64,000 nt of DNA from NCBI GenBank assembly GCA_014058105.1, contig JACGCM010001655.1, positions 3,162,001 through 3,226,000 on the forward strand, in the 5' to 3' direction. Source of the DNA: Kingdonia uniflora. Its lineage: Eukaryota > Streptophyta > Magnoliopsida > Ranunculales > Circaeasteraceae. Under the pieces are notes generated by a model that worked only from the letters and a program-made list of their open reading frames with translations, searched no databases and was not told the DNA's origin. Positions 1 to 10,057 of the stretch are shown one piece after another. The translations under genes were made by a program, and so were the position numbers. Each line of letters begins with the position of its first letter. Positions within the stretch are counted from its first letter, which is position 1.

Positions 1-1020
1 CACAGCTGTAAGTAACAATTATTCTGCACTCTTCTGCTGTAAGTCCTGGTTTGTTATGGATATTGTCAGTCTTATTAAAAATTATTTGTACATATAAAGT
101 GATCTCGCTATACTTATAACTATTATGCAATCTTTATCACCTGTCTGCTTTTTTGGTATATTCTTTGTGGTCTCCAGTTGTGATGCTGCTTTAGTGTGAT
201 GTTTTAACTTGTATGGCTATATTGAAACTGTTATCTGTTGAACTAAATACCGCTATTTGACGTGGAATCTGTTATCTGTTTTGAATCTGTTATCTATATT
301 TGTATTACTGTATCTTTTGAACTGAAGTTACTGAATACTATATCCTATGAACTGAAACTGAAACTGTTATCTATAGATTCTGTATTGGTGAACTGAAATT
401 GAAACTGTTTTCTTTTGAACTAAAACTGTATTGTTGAATCTGTATTGCAGTATCTGTATTGTTGAACTGAAAGTCTGAAACTATTATTTGTATTGATATA
501 TTGGTGAACTGAAAACAATTTTTAGTTCACTAGAGCTAAAAGCTATTATTTGTATTGATATATTGCGACAAGTCTAAAACTGTTATCTGTATTGGTGAAC
601 TGAAACTGAAGTTGTTTTCTTTTGAAATGAAACTGTATTGTTGAATCTGTATTGCTGTATATGTATTGCTGAACTAAAAGTTTGAAACTGTTATTTGTAT
701 TGATATATTGGTGAACTGAAAGTCTGAAACTGAACTGAAGTTTGAAACTTTATTGTTGAACTGTTATCTGTTGATGTATCGTTCGAACTGAAGTCTGAAA
801 CTGAAGTTACTGAACTATTATCTGTTGAAGTTGAACTGAACTGAACTGTAACAATTATTATCTGAATAATGTTATCTATTGAAATGAACTGAATAATGTT
901 ATCTGAGTACTGTTATCTGAATAATGTCAACAGTTGAACTGAATTCTGTTATCTAAACTGAATACTGGTAGTCTGGTATGCTGTATTACTGTTATCTGAA
1001 CTGCAAATTGATATATGTTG
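1..1020. repeat. Degenerate tandem repeat rich in CTGTTATCTGTTGAACTGAA-like words
   Basis: The stretch is made of short diverged words such as ctgttatctg, gttgaactgaa, gtctgaaactg and attgatatattgg, repeated dozens of times without a fixed long period. There is no open frame. It lies upstream of the 190-bp array and the antisense gene of element B1, where the 3' untranslated region of a Tat-type retrotransposon is expected. I take it to be old tandem-repeat DNA of that region. Membership in B1 is inferred because pol lies outside the window. Confidence 0.6.
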
Positions 1021-1033
1021 AACTGAATACAGG

Positions 1034-1232
1034 TCGACCCAAAATCGACCCCCCAAACCTGACCCATTTAGTTAAACAGGTTGGGTCGGGTTGACCCGCT
1101 TAAATTAGGGTCGGGTTTGGGTTTGTATATATGACCAGTTTAATTAAACAGGTCGGGTTTGGGTTTGCCTACTTGACATGGAAACCTGTTATGACCCGAC
1201 CCGTGTAGCCCAAGCCTGACCCGTCTGCCACC
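1034..1232. repeat. GGGTCGGGT/ACCCGACCC-rich patch, possible hAT-type MITE remnant
   Basis: The patch carries many copies of gggtcgggtt, gggtttgggtt and their complements (gacccgacccg). On the minus strand its right end reads tagaggtggcagacgggtca, which resembles the terminal inverted repeats common in plant non-autonomous hAT elements. No matching left terminus or 8-bp target duplication was found, so the class is uncertain. Confidence 0.35.
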
Positions 1233-1990
1233 TCTACTTGGGGGCGACTTTGAAAATTTTTGAACTTCCAACTTCGAGCAAACTCGAGGGGCAATGATGG
1301 TCGAAAGACCGGACCCTCGGGAATGTGTTAGGGGCGAACACGTTCTATTTCGATCAGTCCCTAAGACGTCGAAGTCCAATTAATTTCTTGGTAAAGCTTG
1401 AGTATCATGTCAACCCTTTGACCCGACTGATACTTGGGACCTTGAAAATTTTCAAGCTTCCAACATTCGAATAAACTTGAGGGGCATAAATGGTTGAAAA
1501 ACCCTCGAGAATGCGTTAGCGGTGAACACGTTCTATTTCGATCAGGCCCTAAGCCATCAAAGTCTAGTGAATTTCTTAGTTTACCTTAGGTATCATGTCA
1601 ACCCTTCGACCCAACTAATACTTGGGGGAGACCTCAAAAAATTTTAAGCTTCCAACATTCGAGCAAACTCGAGGGGCACGAATGGTCGAAAGACCGAACC
1701 CTCGGGAATGCGTTGGCGGTGAACACGTCTTACTTCGTTGCGGCTCAGGCCTTTAAAGTCCAGTGAATTTCTTGGTTTACTCCAAGTATCATGTCACCCT
1801 CGGCCCGACTGATACTTGGGGGCGACCTTAAAAATTTTAAACTTTCAACATTCGAGCAAACTCGAGGGGCACGAATGGTCGAGAGGCCGGACCCTTGAGA
1901 ATGCGTTAGGGGCGAACACGTCTTACTTTGCTGTGGCTTAGGCCTTCGAAGTCCAGTAGATATCTTGGGTCCACCCAAGTGTCACAACTA
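1233..1990. repeat. Tandem array of about four ~190-bp units
   Basis: The phrase tacttggg followed by an aaaattt stretch and a tcgagcaaactcgaggggca-like segment starts at about 1236, 1431, 1619 and 1813, giving a period of 188-195 bp. Each unit also carries a cgaacacg(t)tct block. A final partial copy (atcttgggtcc) ends near 1980. Open frames on the minus strand here are by-products of the repeat. It lies just beyond the end of the antisense gene of B1, the same place as the 162-bp array in element A. Confidence 0.8.
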
Positions 1991-2432
1991 TCTCGATGCC
2001 CTTCACGCCTCGATCACCCTACAATCATTCTACACTTACGGCATATCCAGATACAAATATTCAAGAATATCAACAACTTGCTACATGAAAGACGTTCTAA
2101 TGCAGCATATATCAGAGAATTAGGTTCAACATAATATAATTCAAATCAAGTTCAGAATATACAGTAAGATTTGAGCACAACAATTCAGTATAATTGAAGT
2201 TAATACAAATCAGTTTCAGTACAGCCCACAATCGCAATGAATCAGTACAGTACAAGTCAGTTTAAAGATCAAGTGCAAAGAAAGATCAACATTGTTCAAA
2301 TATTACAACCCAACAAAAAAATCAAAAACAAACGGTATTGCACTCTAGTTCAATACCTCATTTTGGAGTAGCTCCATTTTCTCCTCTAACAGGCTCTTAA
2401 GTGCCAACACCTCCAGCACCTCCAGTAGAAGG

Positions 2433-4463
2433 TCACAACCTTGTGCCATCAACGACCACATCAGTTGCAGTTCTAGCAGCATTACCTTCGGTTACGAGAA
2501 CCTCCGCGCCACCTCCAGCACCTCCATCAGCAACACCTGCCTTTGTCCCCTCTGTCTGCAAAATACCTTCAACAACATGATCTTGTATAACAGGAAAGCA
2601 TTCCAGAGTTTCAGGATCATACCCCAAATCTTCTATAAACTCCTTCAGCCTGACATTATCTGTAACTTCATAATCAAATTGCATTGAGCTTTGAATCTCT
2701 TTTCGAATACATCATTGACAGCCGCAAGATCTCACTTCAAAGTTTTATTCTCAGACACCAACAGTGCTTCATTCCCTCGAGCAAGATCCTGACTGTCAAC
2801 TGCCTCCTGTAACTTCCTCTTTGCCACTTTCACCGCCTTGTAGAAAGACTGTGCCCAAGCATCCGTTTGCTAGAATATTCGAGCCGTCAGCATTTCTCAA
2901 AGAACGAAGCACTTAAGAAAATGTCAGAATCTCACAAACAAATAGACAGTCACCTGGTACATACTCCTCTTCATCTGCCTTGATGCCTCGTCTAGGTCAG
3001 CGCCATAGAGTTTCGCAATCGAAGCAGCCATGGTTTGAGCTTGTTCCTTTCGCTCAGCCTCCGTCATATCTTCGCCTGTATCTTCCGCATCATCTTCCCC
3101 CAGTGCTCTACGCCTTTTTCATCGAGTACCCTTTGTCTGCTGTACCCTCAGAGACTCGAGAATGACCCTACCCATCCCTTTCTCAGGCTGGATCGATGCC
3201 TGCTTCAGCCTCTGTCTCGAAGCATCACTAGCTACTTTGGGCACTAGCGCCGCCTACTTCGACGCCCTTTTCACCTTCAGAACATATTGTACTTTCCTTG
3301 CCAAATTCTCCTCCACTATTCCTTTGACCACTTTTGAAGCACTTTTGCCTCTCCTCTTCTTTGATGGCTTTGACGTAATGGGTACGTTTTGAAGCAGAGA
3401 ATCTGCCCTTTTCTGCCTCTTCCTCTTGATACCGAGCATCGGGAAAACAAAATTCACCTACTCTTCATCTGAATCGATTAGGGTGTCTATATAATCCCTT
3501 GGATTTTCTCAAGTTCGGCTTTGAGGACCTTCAGAACAAGCAGAAATGCGATCACAATTTATTTGAGCAATACATCAAAAACTCTTCGACAGAAAACTTA
3601 CTTGGATTATAGACTTTATGATGTAGCCTATAAGGATCCTCCCCTTCGACATTCTCATAGTTACCCCGTACTACAACCAAATCTTTATCCCATCCTCGCC
3701 AGTCGGGCACAGATCAAACAACCAGGGCTTATCCGTGTGATACTGGATGTGATAGGTGCCAACCTTCTGGTTTACTTTCTTGGTGTAGAACGAGACAATG
3801 TCTGCCACTAAATTAAACTTCTCTCCTCACCTCGCAGTTTTACATTCATACCCTCAATTACCTTCATCATTTCATAAAAATTCCCGTTCATTTGAAACGG
3901 GGCCACTTCCCAAAAATTTAATACCTCCTTCACCAGCCTTTGAAGGGGTAATTGCATCCCGAGTTAAATTTGGCCTCTGAAGGCCATAATACCTTACCGA
4001 GGCTTCAACTGGAAGCTGTACCCTGACCCCGCAGAATATAAAATAACCCCTACCTTCGACAACCCATATTTAGCCACAAATCGATTTAACCTTTGCTTCC
4101 CTCTATCCGGAACAAAACCAATAGCCTTATCCGACTCAGTCGAATCCTCATCATGATCACCTTGCTCCCCCTCCCCCTTTTCTCCACCCGAAGGCCCAAC
4201 TCGACCTTCGCGTCTCTCTCTTTCTCTCTCCTCCTTCCATACCTTCTTCACCACTATACTCAGTTACTATTGTCTTATGACGTCTACTACTTGAACCCCC
4301 AATTTCAGGAACCACCATGGCCAAGGGCACACTTTTTTCTATGACAAGTTCTTCTATGTAGCTGCCCTCATCCATCAGAGAACAGCCAGACACACTGGCC
4401 TCATTTTCGATTTCCTCGTCAATCAGCCTCAGTCTCGAAGCTCGACGGGTGCGTATCTTATCC
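2433..4463 (-). pseudogene. Antisense gene of element B1, exon 2 to C-terminus (broken)
   Basis: This runs opposite to the element's own direction. Exon 2 opens at 4463 after a good acceptor (ctgtag|gataag) with DKIRTRRASRLRLIDEEIEN. It holds an acidic stretch (SVSGCSLMDEGSYIEEL), a frameshift near 4250 and then DKAIGFVPDRGKQRLNRFVA. Exon 3 (about 3970-3600) reads LVKEVLNFWEVAPFQMNGNF, YEMMKVIEGMNVKLRGEE, a shift, then KPWLFDLCPTGEDGIKIWL. Exon 4 (3457-2945) is basic and coiled (RQKRADSLLQ, KKRRGKSASK, TEAERKEQAQTMAASIAKLY). The tail (2684-2433) ends in a Gly/Ala-rich acidic segment. The order matches the gene at 22807-27518 in element A. The helical exon 3 has the look of the 'putative gypsy type transposon' domain (PF04195), which I infer. 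Function is unknown. Confidence 0.6.
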
Positions 4464-5590
4464 TACAGAAGAAGAGGCACGCAATTAGATCGATATATTC
4501 GACTATTATGTGTCAATAACCCATTTTCATCTATCCTCTCTAACAGATACAAACACAGTCAAAAAATCGACCCCAATCTCAGTCCTGCCATCAATACCCT
4601 CAGAATCCCAAAGGGGCTAGACCCCACACATATGGTTTCCCCCTGTCTTCAAACATATCCTCAACACTTCAAACCCAGGAGACTCTACATACAGATACAG
4701 AAGGAAAATCTAAACAAAAATAGACAGAGATCAATCGATATACCTCTATTAGCAGAAGTACAATCGAAACAGCAAGTCAGTCAGTCCTCAGCAACAACCC
4801 GGTATCTCAAGCTTTATGAAACAATGGCGTACATTCCCTTCCACTCACTCTCTGGTTTTTCTGTGAACAGTACATTTGCTATTACCTCTATATATACCTC
4901 CTCGAAATACCAAAAGCCGCCTCGATTTTCAAACCACTATTATTGCCACTTCCCCATTACCCCAACTTTTCGGTTGAGATGTGTTTTGACCACCTTGCCC
5001 CTCATTACCTGCACGTGTGAATGCACGCTCACATTGACTTAACTTTAAACTCAAAACAACTCGAACCTTCTGATCCTCACTAGAAGTTGCCCAATCAAAT
5101 CCCTACATCAAATCAACCTTTTTCTGTAAAATATGGAAACATCATGATAACCCGGATAACACACTGCCCCAGAAACCAGTACCAATCTGATAGGCCAGCT
5201 GTCTGAACTGTCAGTTCTTCCTGTCAAATCCAACAGACCTTCGATACACCCACTTCTCGAACACGAGTAATCGACTATATCGTGTCTCAAATATTCGTCT
5301 GCAGATAACCTCACATTCGATTTCAAAATATATCAAGCATTGGATTTATTGCACATTCGACATTCGACAAGATGATCGTACCTAAATTACCTTTGAATAT
5401 TATTATATTTGTCCTACCTTCCAAATATTCAGTATTCTACTTCGACAGTTATTTTCTAAAACTTCAAATTTCATTCAAACAAAAACCCTCTCACATAATA
5501 ACAGATCAAAGCAGTCAAAATAAACAGCAAATACAAATACATCTACATGCCATCCTATCTAAACAGTTAACAAAACAGTTCAAGAAGCCC

Positions 5591-5932
5591 CTATTTATCG
5601 TCAGGGCACTTCTCGCACCCAGCCTCAGAAACAACATCTTCCTGGTCCACCATCTCCTCATCAAACGACTTCAACAAGGCCAAACGGTGGCCAAGAAATG
5701 GGCCCATTATCTGTAGCACCCCCCACCAGTATGCAAAGGGCATTCCACTAATGGGTTCCCTGGGCTCCACTTTAGCCAACTCCGGCATCTCTGAGTTCAG
5801 GCCTTGGTCACTGAGAAACCTCTATTTCAACTCCATGGTCTTCTCGCGAACACGAAGAACCTTCGCTGCCACTCGGTCCTGCTGTTTAGTGTTGGAAGCA
5901 TTTCCATTGCTTTGGGACGACGATGCAGACAT
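5591..5932 (-). pseudogene. Antisense-gene first exon, copy 1b, of element B1
   Basis: From the ATG at 5932 the frame reads MSASSSQSNGNASNTKQQD, then a ReKTMELK segment, one in-frame TAG, then FLSDQGLNSEMPELAKV, EPISGMPFAYWWG and an acidic end (SFDEEMVDQEDVV), stopping at 5591 (113 codons). It is a diverged copy of the exon at 6489-6782: both have a basic N-terminus, an ELK(x)(K/R)F(F/L) element, an (E/D)MP(E/D)L element, a P-I-(S/N)-G element with aromatic residues and an acidic C-terminus. The start was chosen because the same position begins the upstream copy. Product function unknown. Confidence 0.55.
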
Positions 5933-6488
5933 TATGTTCAGAGAAGAAAGAAGAGATATGAGAAGTTCCCCCCACAATACCCCATTTTATAATTGAAACC
6001 TTTCCCAATTCCAAGTCGCATTCATTATAGTCTTCAGTCTTTCTCCTTGAAAACTCAACAGTCCACACTCTTCAACTTCCCAGACTAATCTTCTCCTCAG
6101 TATCCGCATTAAAATTTCCTTTTCGAGGCCTTGCAGTCAAAAAAATACCCAATATCGAACAGTTAACCCCTTTAATACTTTGTCTCACATATTAACATTA
6201 TACTTCGAAGACAATTTTTCTAAAGGTAACCATTGCCACATGTTATTATTTGAATCAACAATATATTCACCACCGTATTTATCGAACACAAACTCAAAAT
6301 TATGGTACCGGTTATGTTCATTACATTACGTCAAATTACAAAAGCATGAGGAGTCCTCCAAACACAATCATACAAAATCTACAGCAGAAACAAAAAACTA
6401 TAAAAAACCCCCAAATAACCACCATCTTGCTACCGCTTTAAGATGAACCTGCCCTATTTTTAGATAGGCTAGATCCTCTAGCAAAACC

Positions 6489-6782
6489 CTATTCCTCCAC
6501 CAACTGATCCTCTGCCTGAACAAGACATTCAGCCAAACTCGACAAATAGAGGTAGCGTCCCTCAACAGGCGTAAAGTGAAATTTTATCTGCCCCCACAAG
6601 TAAGCATAAGATACCCCGTTGATGGGTTACCCAACCTCAAACTCTACAAGGTCAGGCATGTCCCAGTCAAGCTCATGATCTCCAAAGAACTTCAACTTCA
6701 ATTCAGCAGTCTTCCGCCCTATACGACGGTTTCGAGCAAATCCCATCCTTTTCTGGTAGCGGGTGTTGGGTGTGGTATCCAT
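6489..6782 (-). pseudogene. Antisense-gene first exon, copy 1a, of element B1
   Basis: From the ATG at 6782 the frame reads MDTTPNTRYQKRMGFARNRR, KTAELKLKFFGDHELDWDMP, one in-frame TAA, then PINGVSYAYLWGQIKFHF and SLAECLVQAEDQLVEE, ending at 6489 (98 codons). It lies 260 bp from the 3' LTR and about 850 bp from its diverged copy at 5591-5932. The same kind of short basic-then-acidic frame starts next to the LTR in element A (13215) and in fragment E (50699). Function unknown; similarity to the other copies was seen by eye. Confidence 0.55.
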
Positions 6783-7026
6783 TATGTTTTTCAGGAAGTA
6801 CAGAAAAAGGAGAAGAAAGTGCAACAGAAAAAGAGTATGCAGTATTACCGCCTTTACAACCCATACTTATAGCCCCATTTAACCCCATTTATTACTCCGT
6901 AATTACCAATAATTCTTTATTACCTTCCTTTATTACCTCCCTCGAAAACCAGCAGTCAACTGTTCAACTTCTAACAACCAACGGTTTTTCTCAGCAAATG
7001 TCTCTACACCTATTTTCGAGACCCTT

Positions 7027-7042
7027 GCTGAGAGGGGGCGAA
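7027..7042 (+). promoter_or_regulatory. Polypurine tract of B1 (plus-strand primer)
   Basis: The sequence gctgagagggggcgaa directly precedes the TGTAGTAGCC start of the LTR, as expected for second-strand priming of a gypsy element on the + strand. Confidence 0.8.
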
Positions 7043-7796
7043 TGTAGTAGCCTACTCACAGCCTTCTATCGCCAGTTGAACACTCGAAGGCTACCTCGAA
7101 GCCCATTTAATCCATAAATAAGGCTTGCAAGATTATTCGAAGAAGAAGTCTCGACTCTGAACAAACCTCGAAAACAAACTCCACATCAGCATCAAAGGCT
7201 TCGAAGACTAAGCCTCGACTCCATATCAGCATCAAAAACACTTTGCAGATGTGTCAGACAGACAGCTCATTGGATAAGAATGGCGCCGTTGTCGGTTATG
7301 TAAGCTACAGTGACAGAACCAACAGACGGCTACAGTGACAGACCCAACAACTGTTACAGTATCAAAGCACAGTGCCAGACCTGACATTTTTGGCGTCAAC
7401 ACTAACTCTGGGATACCCGCTTGATATCCGTAGGATGCCCGGAGGGTGCACTTGTAATGTTACCTAACCTTGGTGACTCAGCCCTTCCTATGTTCTATAA
7501 ATAGGAGAGATGGGGAACCAAGGGAGGGTTACAAAATCTCCCCCCTAAGTCCTTATAGTTTACCCTCAATCACCTTGTAAAAACCTAGTACTCGAACCTT
7601 TGACTACTCGACAGAAATACAAACACTCTTAAAAATCCTCATCAGAGGTTGTGTAGCATCACATTCTAGGCCTCCACGCAAGTATATTGTGAGTAGATTA
7701 ATTGTGCTATAGATTATATACTTGAACCCCTTTGATAGGTGATAAATCCCGTGGTATAAGAGCCGACTTCCCTCCGTACGAAGTTAGGCCCCTACA
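7043..7796 (+). repeat. 3' LTR of element B1 (754 bp)
   Basis: It starts TGTAGTAGCCTACTCACAGC and ends ttaggcccctaca, giving TG...CA termini with a short inverted repeat (tgtag.../...ctaca). A second copy of this LTR, inverted and split, lies at 51044-62498. The 80 bp just outside the TGTAG start are also alike in both (gttcaacttc, ctcag(c/t)aaa, ggtctctgc-like words), which shows that both are 3' LTRs. Confidence 0.88.
7496..7505 (+). promoter_or_regulatory. TATA box in B1 LTR
   Basis: TATAAATAGG lies about 450 bp into the LTR and marks the likely U3/R boundary region. The inverted copy of this LTR keeps a similar box near 51335-51345 (minus strand). Confidence 0.65.
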
Positions 7797-7802
7797 GCCG
7801 GT

Positions 7803-8282
7803 GTAGGATATTTATCAGATCCACTTAAAGGCCGATCACAATCGGGTTATGTGTTATTATATGGAGATACTGTGATTTCATGGAGATCAGTGAAGCAAAT
7901 AATGGTTGCTACATCCTTGAACCACGCAGAGATTCTTGCACTACATGAAGCTGGCAGAGAATGCTTCTGATTACGGTCTATGATCAACCACATCAACGGG
8001 AGTTGCGGTCTTAGTTTTATCCATGATAAACTGACAACACTTTATGAAGACAACGTAACTTGTATCGTTCAAGTCAAGGGTAGATTTATTGAAGGTGGTA
8101 AAATGAAGTATATTTCACCAAAGTTCTTCCACATACATGAGTTGGAGAAGACGAATGAGATCAACGTTCTTCAAGTCCATTCAGAAGACAACCTGGCTGA
8201 TCTATTCACGAAGGCTCTTGTATATCCCAAGTTCAAGAGATTGGTTCATGGAATTGGCATGCAAAGTTTACATTATTTATAA
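7803..8282 (+). pseudogene. Ty1/copia RNase H, C-terminal half, one nonsense codon
   Basis: The frame reads GYLSDPLKGRSQSGYV, then YGDTVISWRSVKQ and HAEILALHEAGRECF, followed by one TGA where the family has a tryptophan, then LRSMINHI. It continues to FFHIHELEKTNEINVLQVHS and NLADLFTKAL, and stops at 8282. These are the standard signatures of the copia RNase H end: the SDP...R.S.(S/T)GY block, the W.S.KQ block, the acidic residue in the E..A block and the final (N/D)(L/I)AD.(F/L)TK block. The enzyme removes the RNA template during reverse transcription. The N-terminal half is missing because element B1 sits upstream. The W-to-stop change is a G-to-A transition. Confidence 0.88.
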
Positions 8283-8561
8283 TCTCAGGGAGATAGATCT
8301 CAGGGAGATCGACGTCAGGGGGAGTAGTCCCAGCCTGATGTGGACACATGCGTGTTGTACTATTTTTCCTGATAATACAGTATTTATCCTAGAAGGTTTT
8401 ACTGGCTTGAGGTTTTGATGAGGCAACGTATACACGTCCATAACTCATACAGGGTATATGATTGTACTCTTTCCTTACACAATTTTTTTCACATGGGAGT
8501 TTTGCTAGGCAGAGGTTTTAATGAGGCAAGTCGTCCTAGTATGGAACACCCCAAGGGGGAG

Positions 8562-8827
8562 TGTTAAGAGTTGGGTTCAAGCCCAAGCTAGGAACCCAAT
8601 AGGGTTGGGGTTTCCTATTAGGACTCCTAACAAGCCCATTGGCCCGATAGGGTTATGGGGAGAGTTTGAGTAGGTTAGGTAACCTTTGTTGTAGGGTTAT
8701 CTTTATATAACTAAATTACGTACAAAGAATACTATTCAGAATCAATAAGAAATCTTCTCTTCTCTCTCTCTTTTTGTTCTCAAGATATAGTACTATTATA
8801 TTGCTCTATATCAATTATCTCTCAACA
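8562..8827 (+). repeat. 3' LTR of the copia element (266 bp)
   Basis: It starts TGTTAAGAGTTGGG directly after the purine tract ccaagggggag and ends ctctcaaca, giving TGTT...AACA ends. A TATA-like tatataa lies near 8704-8710. The 5' partner is outside the window, so the right boundary rests on the terminal motif only. Confidence 0.7.
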
Positions 8828-9790
8828 GCTACTTAGTAGTAATAGCTCTTGCTTAGCTCTTGCTTAGCATAGGCCAAAACCACTTCAGCCTACAGAGATT
8901 GTAAACCTTACAAAATTCTTTCTTATAGAAGCAAAATCTAAATAATTAAGATGTGAGAGGATACAGAAACACCTTTTTGGGTTACGGATAACACTTCTTT
9001 AAACATCTTTATATGTGTTCTAATGATGGGATGTCTAGGGGCGTGTCCCAAAAAGGCGTGTCTCGGATCCTCTCCAATAAATATTAGAATAAACAAAATA
9101 ACAAATTTATATAACATACCATGCAATTGTGGTCAAGTTTGTACATGCAGTGTTCCAAGAAAGTGATGAGTAACTCAAGTTACTCAACCATTCATACCAG
9201 AGCATGATGCTACTCATTTAAATTATATCCTTGCATTAAACTTTCTTTGAATTACAGATTTAAAACCAAAGTATTAATACTACATAAATTTATTAGTATA
9301 TTAGTACGAACTTACAATCAAATGATGGAAAATGTTTTACACGGTATGAAACAAATTACAACAAATAATGTCAACTCACTACTCTTCCTAAGTAACCAAA
9401 TAGACACAATTTACTATATAAAAGCAAGAAATCCAACTACTTAGACCAGTAATATTGCCAGTTTAGCAAAATACAGGTAATTGGGGGACATAAATGACAT
9501 ACAAAACTCTACATTCTTAAAATTTATCTCAAAATTATTTTGATCTTGGGGCATCACATATTCATTCTGAAGGGTCTGAAATTCTGCCAACCCGTCTTTT
9601 TTGTTGACTCCAAAAACTTCATAATATTGTCTGGAGGTTGCATATATTGTAGTGCAGGGGAGGGGTCTCCAGTATTGAATGACATGCGGTTCTTGTTGCT
9701 TGAGGACTGATGGAGTAAATGTGTTTTTTTTTCCTTCGACTTGGTCGTAAAGTTTCTGCTAATTATGGCGATGAAGGTGATTGATTTGGT

Positions 9791-10057
9791 TCAACTTTTG
9801 TTATTACATTGGTGTTCAAGTAGTCTTGGTCTCATTTTTAGTTTTGGACGCTTTCCCGCCGATAATGACAATCTATTTTTCTTTGAAATCCGGATGTTCA
9901 TTATACTATTAAATTTCACTTCACCACTTTTCCACGAACATGCTTCATTTGTCTCCTTAATTTGCATCCATTGTATCATATGCCCTCAACACCAAACATT
10001 TAAGAGTTCTTTTTCAAGTGTGTTATCTCTAGCTCTTGTAACATCAATCTCTGCATC
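9791..10057 (-). other. Candidate exon of an unidentified host gene (decayed)
   Basis: On the minus strand an acceptor-like cttattgcag precedes DAEIDVTRARDNTLEKELLN and VW, then one TGA, then a basic stretch including ISKKNRLSLSAGKRPKLKM. Composition (Asp/Glu/Arg-rich then Lys-rich) and the acceptor suggest a nuclear-protein exon. I do not recognise the family. A pseudogene or chance frame is possible. Confidence 0.25.

Larger units (their letters stand above)
1..7796 (+). mobile_element. Element B1: 3' part of a Tat-like Ty3/gypsy retrotransposon
   Basis: What is visible, in + order, is repeat-rich DNA, a 190-bp array, a degenerate gene on the minus strand (2433-6782), a purine-rich tract (7027-7042) and an LTR with TG...CA ends (7043-7796). 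Its gag-pol would lie left of the window. Assignment to the Tat lineage rests on the antisense gene, which is collinear and similar in sequence to that of element A, whose pol is clearly Tat. Position 7797 onward is a copia element, so B1 inserted into it. The expected 5-bp duplication (gccgg on the right) cannot be checked. Confidence 0.75.
7797..8827 (+). mobile_element. 3' end of a Ty1/copia retrotransposon
   Basis: It contains the C-terminal half of the copia RNase H, a purine tract (ccaagggggag, ending at 8561) and a short LTR. The 5' remainder was displaced by the insertion of B1 and lies beyond the left edge of the window. Confidence 0.85.

Noticed and set aside
4449..5042. 197-codon + strand ORF, the longest on that strand in B1
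   Set aside because: It lies opposite the intron between exons 1b and 2 of the antisense gene, is low in complexity and resembles no protein.
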